The position numbers and the translations under genes were made by a program. From the NCBI RefSeq assembly GCF_030272615.1, contig NC_081408.1, forward strand, positions 338,988,793 to 339,046,792: DNA of 58,000 bases, given 5' to 3'. The stretch comes from Cryptomeria japonica. Taxonomy: Eukaryota; Streptophyta; Pinopsida; Cupressales; Cupressaceae. Below, piece by piece: positions 10,765-21,188 of the stretch; position 1 is the first letter of the stretch, and each line of letters begins with the position of its first letter. The notes beneath the pieces were generated by a model that made no database searches, was not told where the DNA came from, and saw nothing but the letters and a program-made list of their open reading frames with translations.

Positions 10765-12792
10765 GGGGTTTCCCACTGAAATAAAATACGCCCTCCCCCA
10801 AAAACAAATAAAATTAAAATAATTGCATCCCCCTCCCCCCCCCCCCAATTTAATAATTAAACAAACAATTTTATTTTTTTAAATAAATTTATTTCCTCTG
10901 TAAATTCAAAACAGAAAATACAAATAGAACCAGACAAATAGAGTTGTATATTAATAGCAAAACCAACAATTTCTTATGATAATTTATATGATGAAATCTA
11001 AACAGCAACTAAAATCCTCTGCCCAGATAAAAAAAATAGCAAGATAAAATCACTGCCCTAACATAGGGCAAATAGTTTTTGGTAAATAAATTGAAAGTGA
11101 ATAATTCAATAATATGCATCCCATAATCTGAAAAAAATGATTCAGATAACTAATTTTAAAGAGAATTTCATTTCATCCATAATTCACAACCAATTTCTTT
11201 ATTCATAAGATTGGAAAAACTAAAAAACCCCTTAACCCAGTTTCTCAAACAAAGATTTCTTTGAACTAGAAAGGGAAATGAAAGAAAACAATTTCAGTCA
11301 CACATTCTCAGATATGTAAACAATTTTTTTATAATCCAACCTTCCATTGCTTCCTGGAAGAAAATTGGAGAAGAATCCAAAGCTCTCCACCAAGTCAAAC
11401 CTTTCACAAATTTATCAACTCCTCCAACAAAACCCCCATTCAACCATAGAGAGGAAATTTTTCTAGAATGAAGAGAACCCCTCATAAAGAAAAAATTCCC
11501 AAATATAAAGGAATTTCTACCCAAAATATCTTTTAGGGCACAATTCTTTTCCCTGAAAAATAATACTTTTCCCAAAATAAAAAATAGAGATACTTTCCTC
11601 CAAATACAATACATTTAAATTTAAATTTCCTCACACACCAAAAAAGTCAACAAGATATTTATTTTATTTTTTTTAAGTCTAAAGAACTTTTTTTTCTCAA
11701 AAACACATTACACAATACAAAATCCACTATATGATACATTAACCAAATAATTTAATTAGATTCCTTGGTAAGATTGGTTTATTTATTTTTATGATATAAG
11801 GGTTCTATTATAATTTATCCCTTATTTAATTAATGCATGACGATATACATTAACTATTAATAACACTAAGATATTAATAATTAATCTCATATAAAGCAAC
11901 ACTTGGGAGAATTTAACAAAGTCACAAAATGCATAACACGCAAATCTCTACTAAACAAAATAAAGACATGACCCGCATACCAACGTCAAAAAGGTTGCCT
12001 AATTGGTGATCCGACAAGGCTGACAAATGACTGACAAAGCTCACAATCGAGCAAGGCTAGGGATGATATTTAGGGCCTTAAGACTATCTCCTCCACTTCC
12101 ATCAGGTTAATTAGGTACGCTCATACCTATGGAGTTAAGTGGAGTCAGTACCTTGTACCTGCAATTCCTGCATCACCGAATCACACATACACATATATAT
12201 ACAAACACAGTAACCACACTAGTGAAGGAAAATCATGACTTTCGGTGTCTCACCGAAATGAGTGACGTAAAATCATCTCCTCCCACCCCATATAAACTCC
12301 ACACAAACATGAAGACAGATACATAGTGCAACTCATATACAAAGTAAAGGTGTTAGCCTATTCTGTAACACATAACTAAATTATATTTCATCATCTATAA
12401 AATACAATGCATACGCATAATAAACATCTACGAATTCATAAGAAATAGTGCTTAATCAACATCTACTCCTCAATAATAAATAATGCATAATTGCATCCAC
12501 TAAATCACACTCCAAAGCATGGTACCTAAATAAAAAACATCACAACATAATATATCAACCATCCACGTAAGCCACTAAAAAGTAAACCATGGTCAACTAG
12601 GTCAAATAAAGTCTAATTAGGGAAGGGGTATTACAAACAACATTAGTCAATAAATCAGCATCAACAACTACAACTAGAAATTCAAAAACAAAAGTTGCAA
12701 CACACACCAAGCCAAGTTTCAAACATGTCAGACCAATTCAACAAGTCCTAAAACAAGTCCAAAATCAAAATACAACCATATCAAAACCTTTC

Positions 12793-14127
12793 ATGGATTC
12801 AAATGCATCTCCAAAGAAAGGTGGCTCTATTACAAAACTTTTAAAGAGAGTCCTAAGTGATTTTTCTGCAAAAGATCAAAATTGTGCACCTATGTCTAGC
12901 AATGGCTCATCGGTCCCTCATAATAAAATTGACTCTCTAGTGGCCTCTATTCCTACACCTTTCGAAGCTTCACAAGAACCTTTGATATCATCCTCATCAA
13001 ATGGTACACCCAAGGATGAAATCCCTCAAGGGTTATCCATAATTGATTTCCAAGCTAATCCAATTCATGATCCATGTCCCTGCCATGTTTCAGAAATGCT
13101 AGACCCAATGCCACCATGTGATTCAATTCCCATCAAACCTATTTCAGAGGATCCCATTCAAAGCCCTCCCCCCTCGCATCAAAGCATTGATTCCTTGCCA
13201 GAATCCCCCATGCATGTTCAAATTCCAACCCTGTATCAAGAGGATAATTTAGAGAATGAACAAATGAGTCCTAAAACAAATCAAGATCAAGATCCTAAAA
13301 CCTTATCATTCAATCCAATTGTTGAGAAGGTTCCCATCTCCCCAGACAATCATGATGATCCCCCTATTCTTGTATGTTCTATCCAAGATGTCCTTCTAAT
13401 CCCCATTGACATTCCACTTTCTAAAAAATATCAAGAAATCCCTTCCATTCTTCCTAATGATCCCATTGAAATTCAAGAGAAGAGAACTTTTAAAGAGGAT
13501 TCCAATGATCTTCCTCCTTATCAAGATCAAATTATACCTTCACTTGACCCTATCATCCCTTTAGATCCTCTGCAAGATCCCTTTGTTCCTCTATCTCCAT
13601 GTACTAATCCTCCATATACACTCCAAGATCTCATTTCCTTTCATGATCTAATTATTCCTCCCACTCTATCTCATGCAGAGTCTGCCAATGATCCATGTAC
13701 ACCACATGATCCTAGTCCCCCTCATGATCCTGATCCCCATAGTGATCTTGATCCCCCTCATGATTCTAACATGTTGGTGCAATATGTTCAAGAGTCCCCT
13801 ACACGCACAATGGGTTCTTTCACTTTGGTCCACTCTGATCCACTTCATGATCCCATCATTTATTTCATATCATATCTACCTCATAATGGACTCGCATCTT
13901 CTTACCAAAGCAAAGAGTATCCTACAAGTCAAAATATCCATAAAGGAAAAGGGGTAGATCTTCACAAGAAAGAACCCCCCCATATGAAAGAAAATATTAA
14001 TGGTCATGGCCTTAGTGACATTCCTCAAGACATTGGTATCCCTACTAAACATAAATCCAAACATATGCCTTCCCCTTCATCCCTTCATCCCCTATACAAG
14101 ATCAGCAAAGACATGCATCTTCGATAA
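12793..14127 (+). CDS. Gag/spacer-like ORF of element A, Pro/Asp-rich (444 codons)
   Basis: The longest open frame of element A. Its start (KKGGSITKLLKR, then QNCAPMSSNGS and IPTPFEASQE) matches, block by block, the start of the ORF at 31581-30754 of element B (KKGGSFMQLLKR, QNCVPMSNNDPS, IPTPPESLQE), where an aspartic protease follows. In A the protease is absent. Instead there is a long low-complexity stretch rich in Pro, Asp, His and Ile, with a repeated HDP/DPI pattern around codons 250-320 (PHDPSPPHDPDPHSD). No enzyme motif or zinc knuckle is seen. The frame is also open upstream through the Gln-rich gag, so the ATG is probably internal to a longer gag. It is more intact than anything else in A. 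I infer a Gag or gag-protease spacer of a non-autonomous gypsy element. Confidence 0.55.
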   Translation: MDSNASPKKGGSITKLLKRVLSDFSAKDQNCAPMSSNGSSVPHNKIDSLVASIPTPFEASQEPLISSSSNGTPKDEIPQGLSIIDFQANPIHDPCPCHVSEMLDPMPPCDSIPIKPISEDPIQSPPPSHQSIDSLPESPMHVQIPTLYQEDNLENEQMSPKTNQDQDPKTLSFNPIVEKVPISPDNHDDPPILVCSIQDVLLIPIDIPLSKKYQEIPSILPNDPIEIQEKRTFKEDSNDLPPYQDQIIPSLDPIIPLDPLQDPFVPLSPCTNPPYTLQDLISFHDLIIPPTLSHAESANDPCTPHDPSPPHDPDPHSDLDPPHDSNMLVQYVQESPTRTMGSFTLVHSDPLHDPIIYFISYLPHNGLASSYQSKEYPTSQNIHKGKGVDLHKKEPPHMKENINGHGLSDIPQDIGIPTKHKSKHMPSPSSLHPLYKISKDMHLR

Positions 14128-14774
14128 CCTTTCCATCCATCCAAAATACCTTTATATCATTCCTATCCACCCATACATTTGTTTCCCTCTCCAAGCAATT
14201 TGGATGCCAAGCATGAAAGTTACAAGTCCGACAATCTACATGCATTCAAGGATCAACATGTCCCATCTAATCGACATGTCAAAATAAAGAAAAATATGAT
14301 CCAAAAAGAAAAAGAAATATCCAAAAGGTCATAAAGGCCCACTGAGAAAAAGAAAGGAAAGTCGAAAGGTATTTGGGTTCCTAAATCCCTTATGCAAGCA
14401 ATGTGTTCCAAGGAACCACAAAAGAGTGAAAAATCAAAAACAATGTGGTCCCAAGCGGCTCATAGGAACACAAAAAGAAGCATCAAAATTGGCATCCAAA
14501 ATTGCTATTCTTCCATCCAAACCTTTCAAATCTATTCCTCAATCACTTCATTCTTCCATTTTGGGTCCTTATGTCCCAAAATCCTTAGCCTTTCCTCCAT
14601 TAAAAGCTCTAAATGTGAAATCCACTTTCCCTCCATCAATCCATCACCCCTCAAGGTGTGTGCCAATGGTGATCTTGCCAGCATATCCATCTTCTCAAGC
14701 CTGATTCTTCCAATACCCTATCCATTATCCAATGCCTATTTTTCATCCCATCCAATCCTTGGCCTAAAGCCTTA
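14128..14774 (+). pseudogene. Continuation of the Pro-rich gag/spacer of element A
   Basis: The frame of the 12793-14127 ORF continues past its stop with Pro/Ser- and Lys-rich text and reopens at 14392. A second frame from about 14426 carries a Pro-rich stretch (ILGPYVPKSLAFPPLKA), which suggests a frameshift near 14440. Such Pro-rich spacers occur between protease and RT in Tat-type elements, and the spacer of element C looks similar. No RT follows. Confidence 0.4.
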
Positions 14775-15201
14775 GTCCCATTTCATTTAATGTCATTATC
14801 CTACCAACATCTTTGAGAACACTTTTAACAGTCATGGTCCATTTTTTAAGGATACTATCCAAAAACAAAGATGCTTGATTCTTTCTTCCATCCCCTACCA
14901 TGCATCCATTTTCTTCCAAAAAGTCAAAAATACAAAAAAAAAAAGAAAAAAAGAAGAAAAAAAAAGAGAGAAAAAAGGGAGAAAAATAATTCGTCCACTG
15001 GTGAAAACCTAACAAATAGGCATCACGCGTAATCCATGAACTTCTTGCATACCATACTTGGGGGTAGGTTTTATCCTATTATATCCCTTTTGTCCTTGAT
15101 TGCTCCATTATCATGTCATATCTTATCATTACCATGCAATATCCTATCATCCTTTATTATCTTATCATCATATCATTTGTCATATCCTATTACTCTCCAT
15201 T
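14775..15201 (+). other. Non-coding 3' part of A with a purine-rich tract
   Basis: No ORF is supported. The stretch holds an A/G-only run at about 14926-14986 and degenerate CATATCCTAT/TTATCATC repeats up to the insertion point of J. The same CATATCCTAT wording resumes at 22093, which confirms that both flanks belong to the same host. Confidence 0.5.
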
Positions 15202-15206
15202 ATCTT

Positions 15207-16143
15207 TGTTGGAATCCAAGAACACTGGGAGGGGGGTGAATCAGTGTTCTACCGATGAGATCAATTTTAACCTTATTAACAAAGTAATTCAGTAACTGGT
15301 AACCATAAAAGAATATGACACTAAGTAGAAATGATGTCACCACAAGAACATACACCATAACATAGAGATTTATACGTGGAAAACCTCAAAGAGGAAGAAC
15401 CTTAGTAGGATTGGTGACTCACAATATATATCCACTAGCCAAATGAATAAATATTACAATAGGGTCCTGCACATGCAGGAAGGTCAATAGCCTAGAGCGC
15501 ATTTCTCACCACAAAAGGAGCCTCACAGACTACAAACACCAAATAATGGCTTACAAACAAAATTTTGAACTCAGAGAATGCATCTGCTATGTTGAATGAG
15601 TTTTGATTCAAGCATTGTTTGTGCCACTTTTCATTGTGTCCTCCTTTACCAGTAACTTACTTCACATCCCAAACCTCTAAACCATTAACTAATACCGACT
15701 ACAGAATATTATATTTGCATTCAGTCGATCAAAATTTCTTGCACAATATCATACCACTATATATTCCTTCTCTTTGTATGTATATCCAAAATAACCTAAC
15801 TGAACTAACTTAAATACCCTTCCCAAACATAAACATGAATGCCTTATGTCGGCTTACAATGATATTATAATTTATTTACATGTCAGTCTAGCCAAAAATA
15901 AATACATTAAACTTTGTGACTGATGTCACTGATTGTTGTCCTATAAACCTGTCGGATCAATCTCCTATGTCAGCCTCATATATTAGTTCCTAGTTTGTTG
16001 CTTTCCCTTGTCTATCGAATGACTTGAATGTCGGTTGCTGAATCATGAATACCGATGAGTATCGGTTAAGTGTCCAACCCAAAATGATGTGTGTTTCCAT
16101 CAATGACAACACAACTAAACCAAATGAGTGGCAATTTCCAACA
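15207..16143 (-). repeat. 3' LTR of element J
   Basis: On the plus strand it reads TGTTGGAATCC to TTTCCAACA (937 bp). The minus-strand U5 end carries the shared CACCCCCCTCCCAG-like box (seen as GGGAGGGGGGTGAATC near 15227). It matches the repeat at 21189-22087 along its length, with an indel of about 35 bp near 15905-15950. Confidence 0.88.
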
Positions 16144-16156
16144 ATCTCCCCCTTTG
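16144..16156 (-). promoter_or_regulatory. Polypurine tract of element J
   Basis: On the minus strand CAAAGGGGGAGAT lies directly against the LTR start TGTTGG. This is where plus-strand DNA synthesis is primed. A weaker similar tract lies near 16290-16302. Confidence 0.85.
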
Positions 16157-16569
16157 GCATTGATGGCAACACTCATGTGAAAAAATGGATCGTTGAAGTG
16201 TTGTCCCGGTTCCTCCCAAAACTCACCCTTCTCCTCCTGAGCTATACATTACTTCTTATGTCCCTTAACATTTTTCACAACAACCACTCTCCCTTTGACA
16301 TCAATGATAAAGGATGAATGAAAGAATGAAATAAAAAATGTGTTTACTAGATCTAGATGTACTTGAATATATCGGGTAAGCACCCTTTAAAAATCCTAAG
16401 TATCCCAATTAGTTTTCAATGTTCCCAAAATAGATACAAACCCATTAAGAATGTATGCATGAAGTTCTTCTTCAGTTAGGTCTATTGATGTGGGTTTATT
16501 CATCAATTCTAAACTTTCCTGCTTATGAAGTAACAAAGTGTTCAATCAGGGACTTAATTCCCTAGCTCG
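16157..16569 (-). other. Non-coding 3' region of element J
   Basis: About 410 bases between the ORF2 stop and the polypurine tract. A second tract-like CTCCCTTTGACATCAATGA lies near 16290-16308. No ORF is supported. Confidence 0.6.
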
Positions 16570-19500
16570 CTAGATTAACCTGTCCATATCTTTCTCCAAG
16601 GCTGATATCTCAAATTTTGTAACCAAAATTTGACCATCAATAGCACTGGTCAATGACTGAGCACCATCAAAATTGTTAGCCAGATGTTCCAACCGGGCCT
16701 TTTCCGCTTTTATTTTTACCTCCTGGTCAGCTGTAAGTTTGTCAGTGTTAGTACAAGACCTATATATACAACCGCACTGATTAAGAGCCTCATCAATATT
16801 TGTTAGTTTCTTTGTCATCTTCACCTTGTCTGATATGATCATATTGTCACAAGTGACCTTCCTAGCTGCATTGTACCTCTCTATTAATTGACAGTTTAAT
16901 ATATGTTGAAGAGTTTGAAACTCTTTTGCAATGTGTTTAGTCAAACTCTTCAGCTTACCAGAGGGGCTAGCTACCGAACTAGTGTATCTTGGAACTAGTT
17001 GTTGCAGAACCGTAATGGTCTGCTCAATGACTTGCTTGTCTTTTATTCCTTCCTTCCTTAACTTCTGAGCTGCAACATACATCAATTCAAAACTTCTCAA
17101 TTGCTCAATATTCCTCTATCCAAAATCAAATTGACTGGATGAGCCAAGTGCCAACAACGAATTACTAGACTCTCCAACCTGCTGACTGGCACCGGTGGCT
17201 TCGCCACTTGGTGCAATAACCTTCTCAACCTTAACCTTTTCTATATGCACATTTGTTGTCAGAGATTCAATATCCTCAAACTATTTATTTTCTATATCTA
17301 CATCAATAACCTCTACATCTGGAATGTTCTATTTTGGTGTATTGTTCTTATCATGCATAGCTTCAGTGTAATCTATCAGTTTCTCTACATTATGTACGGG
17401 TGATACTATCAAAGGAATATCCTATGTTAGTTTCTATTCCAAAAATGGTGAATCCAAACCTAATATGCCTTTCCGTTTACCATCAACTGAGATATCTTGA
17501 ATACCAGACGTAGGAGGGAATATTGGTGGAGTAAATAAATCGGGTTTATGTACAAATAATTTTACCCATGCCTCATGGGTCTCCCTAACTATTTCATTTA
17601 CTCTACCTACCATTAGACTTGTGTGTCAGTGTCTACTCCATAAAATTATTTTATTTGCTTATTCCAGACACTATTGCAACTCCTAATCAATTATTGCACC
17701 ACAAAGTGTCAATAACTCCTACATCTTTATATTTTCATCCTCTTCAACTGCAAACAATCTCCTAGCATCTAGCTTATTGTACAAATCTCCTGGTATTTGA
17801 TTTTCAATCTCAATTAATGCCTTCTTATATATATCTAAGTATAACAAAACTGCTTCCTCTATCTCCATTTGCTCCTTATCATCCATATGTACATAATAAT
17901 GCTAGATATTACTCAAAATTCCATCTTTAGTTATTTGATCTATCAATTCAGTAATTGAGAGAGGAGGAATGACCTCAATACTCTTACTAGATTTGAGAGC
18001 CATATCTATATTTGATTTCTTCTTGTCGGGAATAGAAGTAGACTCTTTAACCGGTTTCCTGTTTTGTGTGTGTTTTCTCTCCTTTAAAATTTTCTTTGGG
18101 GTTGTCGGAGGAGTGACCTTTACTTTTTGTTTCTTTCCTTCCTTGGGCTTCTTCCTTGGTATCCTAATGTATGTATTGGGAAACTTTGAGGGGACAACAC
18201 CAGTATGAGAACCAAATTCAATAGGGGCAATATAAGCTTCTGGTTTCTTCCTCTTTAATATACCCTTGTTGGTTGTTGTTGTTGGTGGAGTCTGAACTAC
18301 TATGGGAGATGACCCTTCTACTAGTCCAATGATTTGTTTGATTTCAAAGGACATCTTCTCCATAGCTTCCCCAACCTTCTTGATTTTTCCTTCCCTCTTC
18401 TTCTTGCTAAAACCTATCTGAACTTTGGATTCCTTTTGCTTTGTTGTCCCAAAGGTTTTCTCATCTTCATCAACTGGGGCATCAATAAGAGTCTTGGCCT
18501 ATAAGTTCAAGATCTCAGCATCAACCTCATAACCCATCTCAATGATCTAGATCTTTCATATTTGCACTGCCTCCATCAATGTTTCATCTTTCTTCACCAT
18601 AAAGAAGATTTATGTGGACTACTTATCAAAAATATGCTTAGGAACTCTCTCTCTCTCTCTTCTTCATTGTCTTCTGAAAAGATTTGAAATAACCCCATAA
18701 AATGGATTCTCTCTCCTTGTCCTCTCCCAAGCCTCTTATAGCGTCTTTTATTTGTTTCCCTACCAGCATATCAAATTCCCATTGTGTTTTACCAGATCCT
18801 AATAACTCATTCAGAAAGAAAAGCATCAAGCAAACAACAAGGTTGTTATACCGAAAAACACCTTTCTTCTTACCCTTAATCTTCTCTAGGTTTAAAATTA
18901 CATCTTCACACATCCATTGACAGAGATCATACCTATCATTTTCTTTGACCATCTTATGGGCACAGTAAATGTATGAACTAGAAATAGACTTCAATCAGTT
19001 TGATTGGGTTACCTTGTAACCGATGATCATGCTTGCAAATTGAACAACTTTGTCTCTGATAGTGCTGATCCTCATTGACCGGTTGTCAAAAATTGCACCA
19101 GTTTAACTTCTCCACCTCATTGTTAGGTATTTTCTTCTTTTCGAGATTCTAAGCAGTCTGGGGGAAACTGGTGATTCCATGAATAGCCTCCTTGGTGACT
19201 TTGTAAGGTCAGTCTAGCCAAATGAAATCCCTGTGGACATGGCTCAGCACATATCGGATCATTTCATCTTCAAATTCTGGCATGTCCAAAATGTCTTTGA
19301 AACCCTGATCCTTCAGAATTTAGAATTTTAATTTCATCGATCCCTTCCTATCTAGCAAATTTGTCATGTACATTGTTTTGATTTCAGAAGAACCTAAATC
19401 CTCCAAAGTGTAGTGGATATATGCATGAACATCTTCAATATACAGAACTTTGTCTGGAATCATAGAAAACGTGCCGACTGAATCATCGACCTTCACAATC

Positions 19501-19598
19501 TGAGGGCATTGCTTGAAAATCGGGCGTGGACAATCCTTGATATCAACAACAACAAGTGTATCCAAACCTATCAGAGCGGGAGCTAATCTAGAAGCCAT
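16570..19598 (-). pseudogene. Element J ORF2: unrecognised protein of about 1000 codons, broken
   Basis: I do not recognise this protein. It starts at ATG 19598 (MASRLAPALIGLDTL). One reading continues to the stop at 16570-16572, needing two frame changes (near 19112, and at the GA microsatellite 18644-18660) and several stops, most of which fit CGA to TGA or CAG to TAG. The first third looks globular, with FIWLD, PYKVTKEAIHGIT, FASMIIGYKV and YIYCAHKMVKEND blocks near codons 120-220 and a hydrophobic stretch LVVCLMLFFLNELL. The middle is Lys-rich (KKPKEGKKQKVKV). Acidic and Ser-rich linkers follow. The last 180 codons are predicted coiled coil, ending ALEKDMDRLI. There are no RT, integrase or protease motifs. 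It may be a captured plant gene, a structural protein or an envelope-position ORF. The purpose is unknown. Confidence 0.6.
18644..18662. repeat. (CT/GA)n microsatellite in ORF2 of J
   Basis: A CTCTCT run of about 17 bases, coding for an Arg-Glu repeat on the minus strand. The ORF2 frame changes here, so slippage of this run is the likely cause of one of the two frameshifts. Confidence 0.8.
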
Positions 19599-19985
19599 TG
19601 CAAACAAAAGATAGCTCGGAAACTGATAAAATACCTCACAACCTTCTCCAGTGAAATCTCTTGAAAATCTTCTCTAAATGCACTCAAATTCACTTGAGAA
19701 TGCTCTTAATAGCCTTGAATCACCTTAAACTCGCTCTGCTTTGCTCTTTGTATGATCAGGAATGAACCAGCATTTTCCTCTTATTATGTGAAAACCTAAT
19801 TTCACATTGACATAAATGTGTGTAAGCTTATCATACCGGATTCAAAATCCATAATCTCACTACCAGAAAACCTTCAGATTGACTTCTCCAAGATCTGAAA
19901 TAAGCTTTCAGACCATTACCAGAGGTAATGCAAGATCTATCATTAATTTGCCTCCCCCTAAGGCTAATGCCTTAGTTACCAGATG
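19599..19985 (-). other. Spacer between ORF1 and ORF2 of element J
   Basis: About 390 bases without an open frame. ORF1 text fades out here after GISLRGRQIND, and ORF2 begins at 19598. The minus strand carries CTTAGGGGGAGGCAAA near 19945-19960, a purine-rich tract like those found before copia LTRs. How ORF2 is expressed is not visible; a spliced or internal-start RNA is possible. Confidence 0.4.
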
Positions 19986-21120
19986 AGTTTCCTATTGGTA
20001 CAGGATCATTCTACTCTGCTAGTTGAGTAATCGAGTTATTTGTCTCTGTCAGTTGATCTTCATATTTCCTAACTAATTTCCTCCCATTCTCCTTCTAGAT
20101 ATCATCAACCTTTAGTTTTCCTTTCTCATCATTTCCTACCAGATTGTTCTTGCCATCGCAAAACTTAGCAATATGTCCTATTTTTTTGCATGCATAGCAA
20201 GTGGCATTATTTTTCTGAATTTCTTTATTGTATCCTTGATCATTCCTTGACCTGCATTGATTAGCCATATGTCCAAAATTTCCACATGCATGACATTTCA
20301 CATTCATTCTACAATCTTATGTCCTATGACCATATTTCTTACAATTTGAACACTGATCGTGAACTATATTATTGTCCTAATTTGCTTTATTTTTGCAATG
20401 TCTTGCTATATGACCAAATTTATTGCAAACAAAACATCTACCATTGAATTTATGTGCATTGGGTTGCCTTACTGGTGATTTCTGGTTCCAGTTGATAGGT
20501 GAGTTCTCCTTCTGATCAGTTGCTTCAACTTCATTTGTAGTACCAGAGCTTTCTCCATGCTCAAATCCAAGACCTCTAGTGTCTCCCTTGTGCCTTTGAT
20601 CCTTCAATAGCTCATCAAGCTTTGCAGAACTATCCTTAAAGTTGTCTTTATATTCATTTGTAGTATCCAGATCTCCCCTTAGGACTGTTATCAATATTTC
20701 CAACTCCTGCTCATTATTATGGGTTTGCACTAGTTTAGTTCTCAGCATATCATTCTCATGTGCCACCCTAATGCATTCCTCAGATCTATCTTTCAGTGAT
20801 TTTCCAAGATTTCCTATATTCTTCTTCTGATCTTCAATCTCCTTGGACATCCTCATAGTTAGGGCTTGCATTTCATTCTTCATGATAGTATTCTCTTGAG
20901 TCAACTTCTGACATTGTTCTTTAAGGGCATTCTTTTCTTCATCATCCTGATTTTGTAAAAGTTCCTTCCTTCTAGCTTGAGCAGATGACAACCTCTCCTG
21001 TAGGATAAGAATGAATTCCTTTATAGAGTTCAACTCATCTTGCAACTTCAAGTTCTTCGTACTTTCAACATCATAATCTTCAAGTGCTACTTCAATTTGT
21101 TTCTCCATACTCATCTCCAT
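19986..21120 (-). pseudogene. Element J ORF1: coiled-coil Gag-like protein with four CCHC zinc knuckles
   Basis: The likely start is ATG 21120 (MEMSMEKQIEV), 56 bases inside the primer site. The first 200 residues are charged heptad-like coiled coil (LKLQDELNSIKEF to LDELLKDQ). A Ser/Asn-rich linker precedes four CX2CX4HX4C knuckles: CFVCNKFGHIARHC (near 20400-20440), CSNCKKYGH with DC (near 20310-20355), CHACGNFGHMANQC (near 20250-20290) and CYACKKIGHIAKFC (near 20155-20200). The frame stays the same throughout; stops at 20377-20379 (TAG), about 20316 (TAA) and 20095-20097 (TAG) break it. Zinc knuckles bind element RNA in Gag proteins. The usual copia gag domain, as in elements E and F, is not seen: the coiled coil takes its place. 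Confidence 0.75.
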
Positions 21121-21175
21121 GGATTTCGGATTCAAGATCTTCCTTAAGCTGTTAGACTTACTCCAAGGTACCAGG

Positions 21176-21187
21176 CTCTGATACCGA
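21176..21187 (-). promoter_or_regulatory. Primer-binding site of element J (tRNA-Met type)
   Basis: The minus strand reads GGTATCAGAGCC, two bases inside the 5' LTR end. It is the standard copia primer site complementary to the initiator Met tRNA. Confidence 0.88.
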
Positions 21188-21188
21188 T

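Larger units (their letters stand above)
8231..12635 (-). mobile_element. 4.4-kb solo LTR (K), gypsy type
   Basis: The ends are TGTAATGCCCC and GGGTATTACA, which are near-perfect inverted ends, flanked by the 5-bp duplication AACAA (8226-8230 and 12636-12640). No second copy of either end is seen inside, and there is no convincing ORF, so it is either a very long solo LTR or a large non-coding derivative. Read on the minus strand it starts TGTAATACCCC and ends GGGGCATTACA, the usual look of Tat-type gypsy LTRs, so I assign the minus strand with caution. Inside are GC-rich repeats (about 9120-9450), a pure (AT)n tract, a cluster of small palindromes (10634-10764) and a C-run at 10829-10846. 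Confidence 0.8.

Noticed and set aside
10552-10848. A 98-codon minus-strand open frame, Gly/Pro/Trp-rich
   Set aside because: It spans the palindrome cluster and a G/C run in LTR K; the composition comes from the repeats and there is no domain.
8231-12635. Element K as a DNA transposon with inverted ends
   Set aside because: The ends begin TG and end CA with a 5-bp duplication, which fits an LTR better; the inverted likeness is only about 11 bp.
13673-13957. A second plus-strand open frame and two minus-strand frames across the Pro/Asp-rich ORF of A
   Set aside because: They are shadows of the repeated HDP/DPI codons of the 444-codon ORF in other frames.
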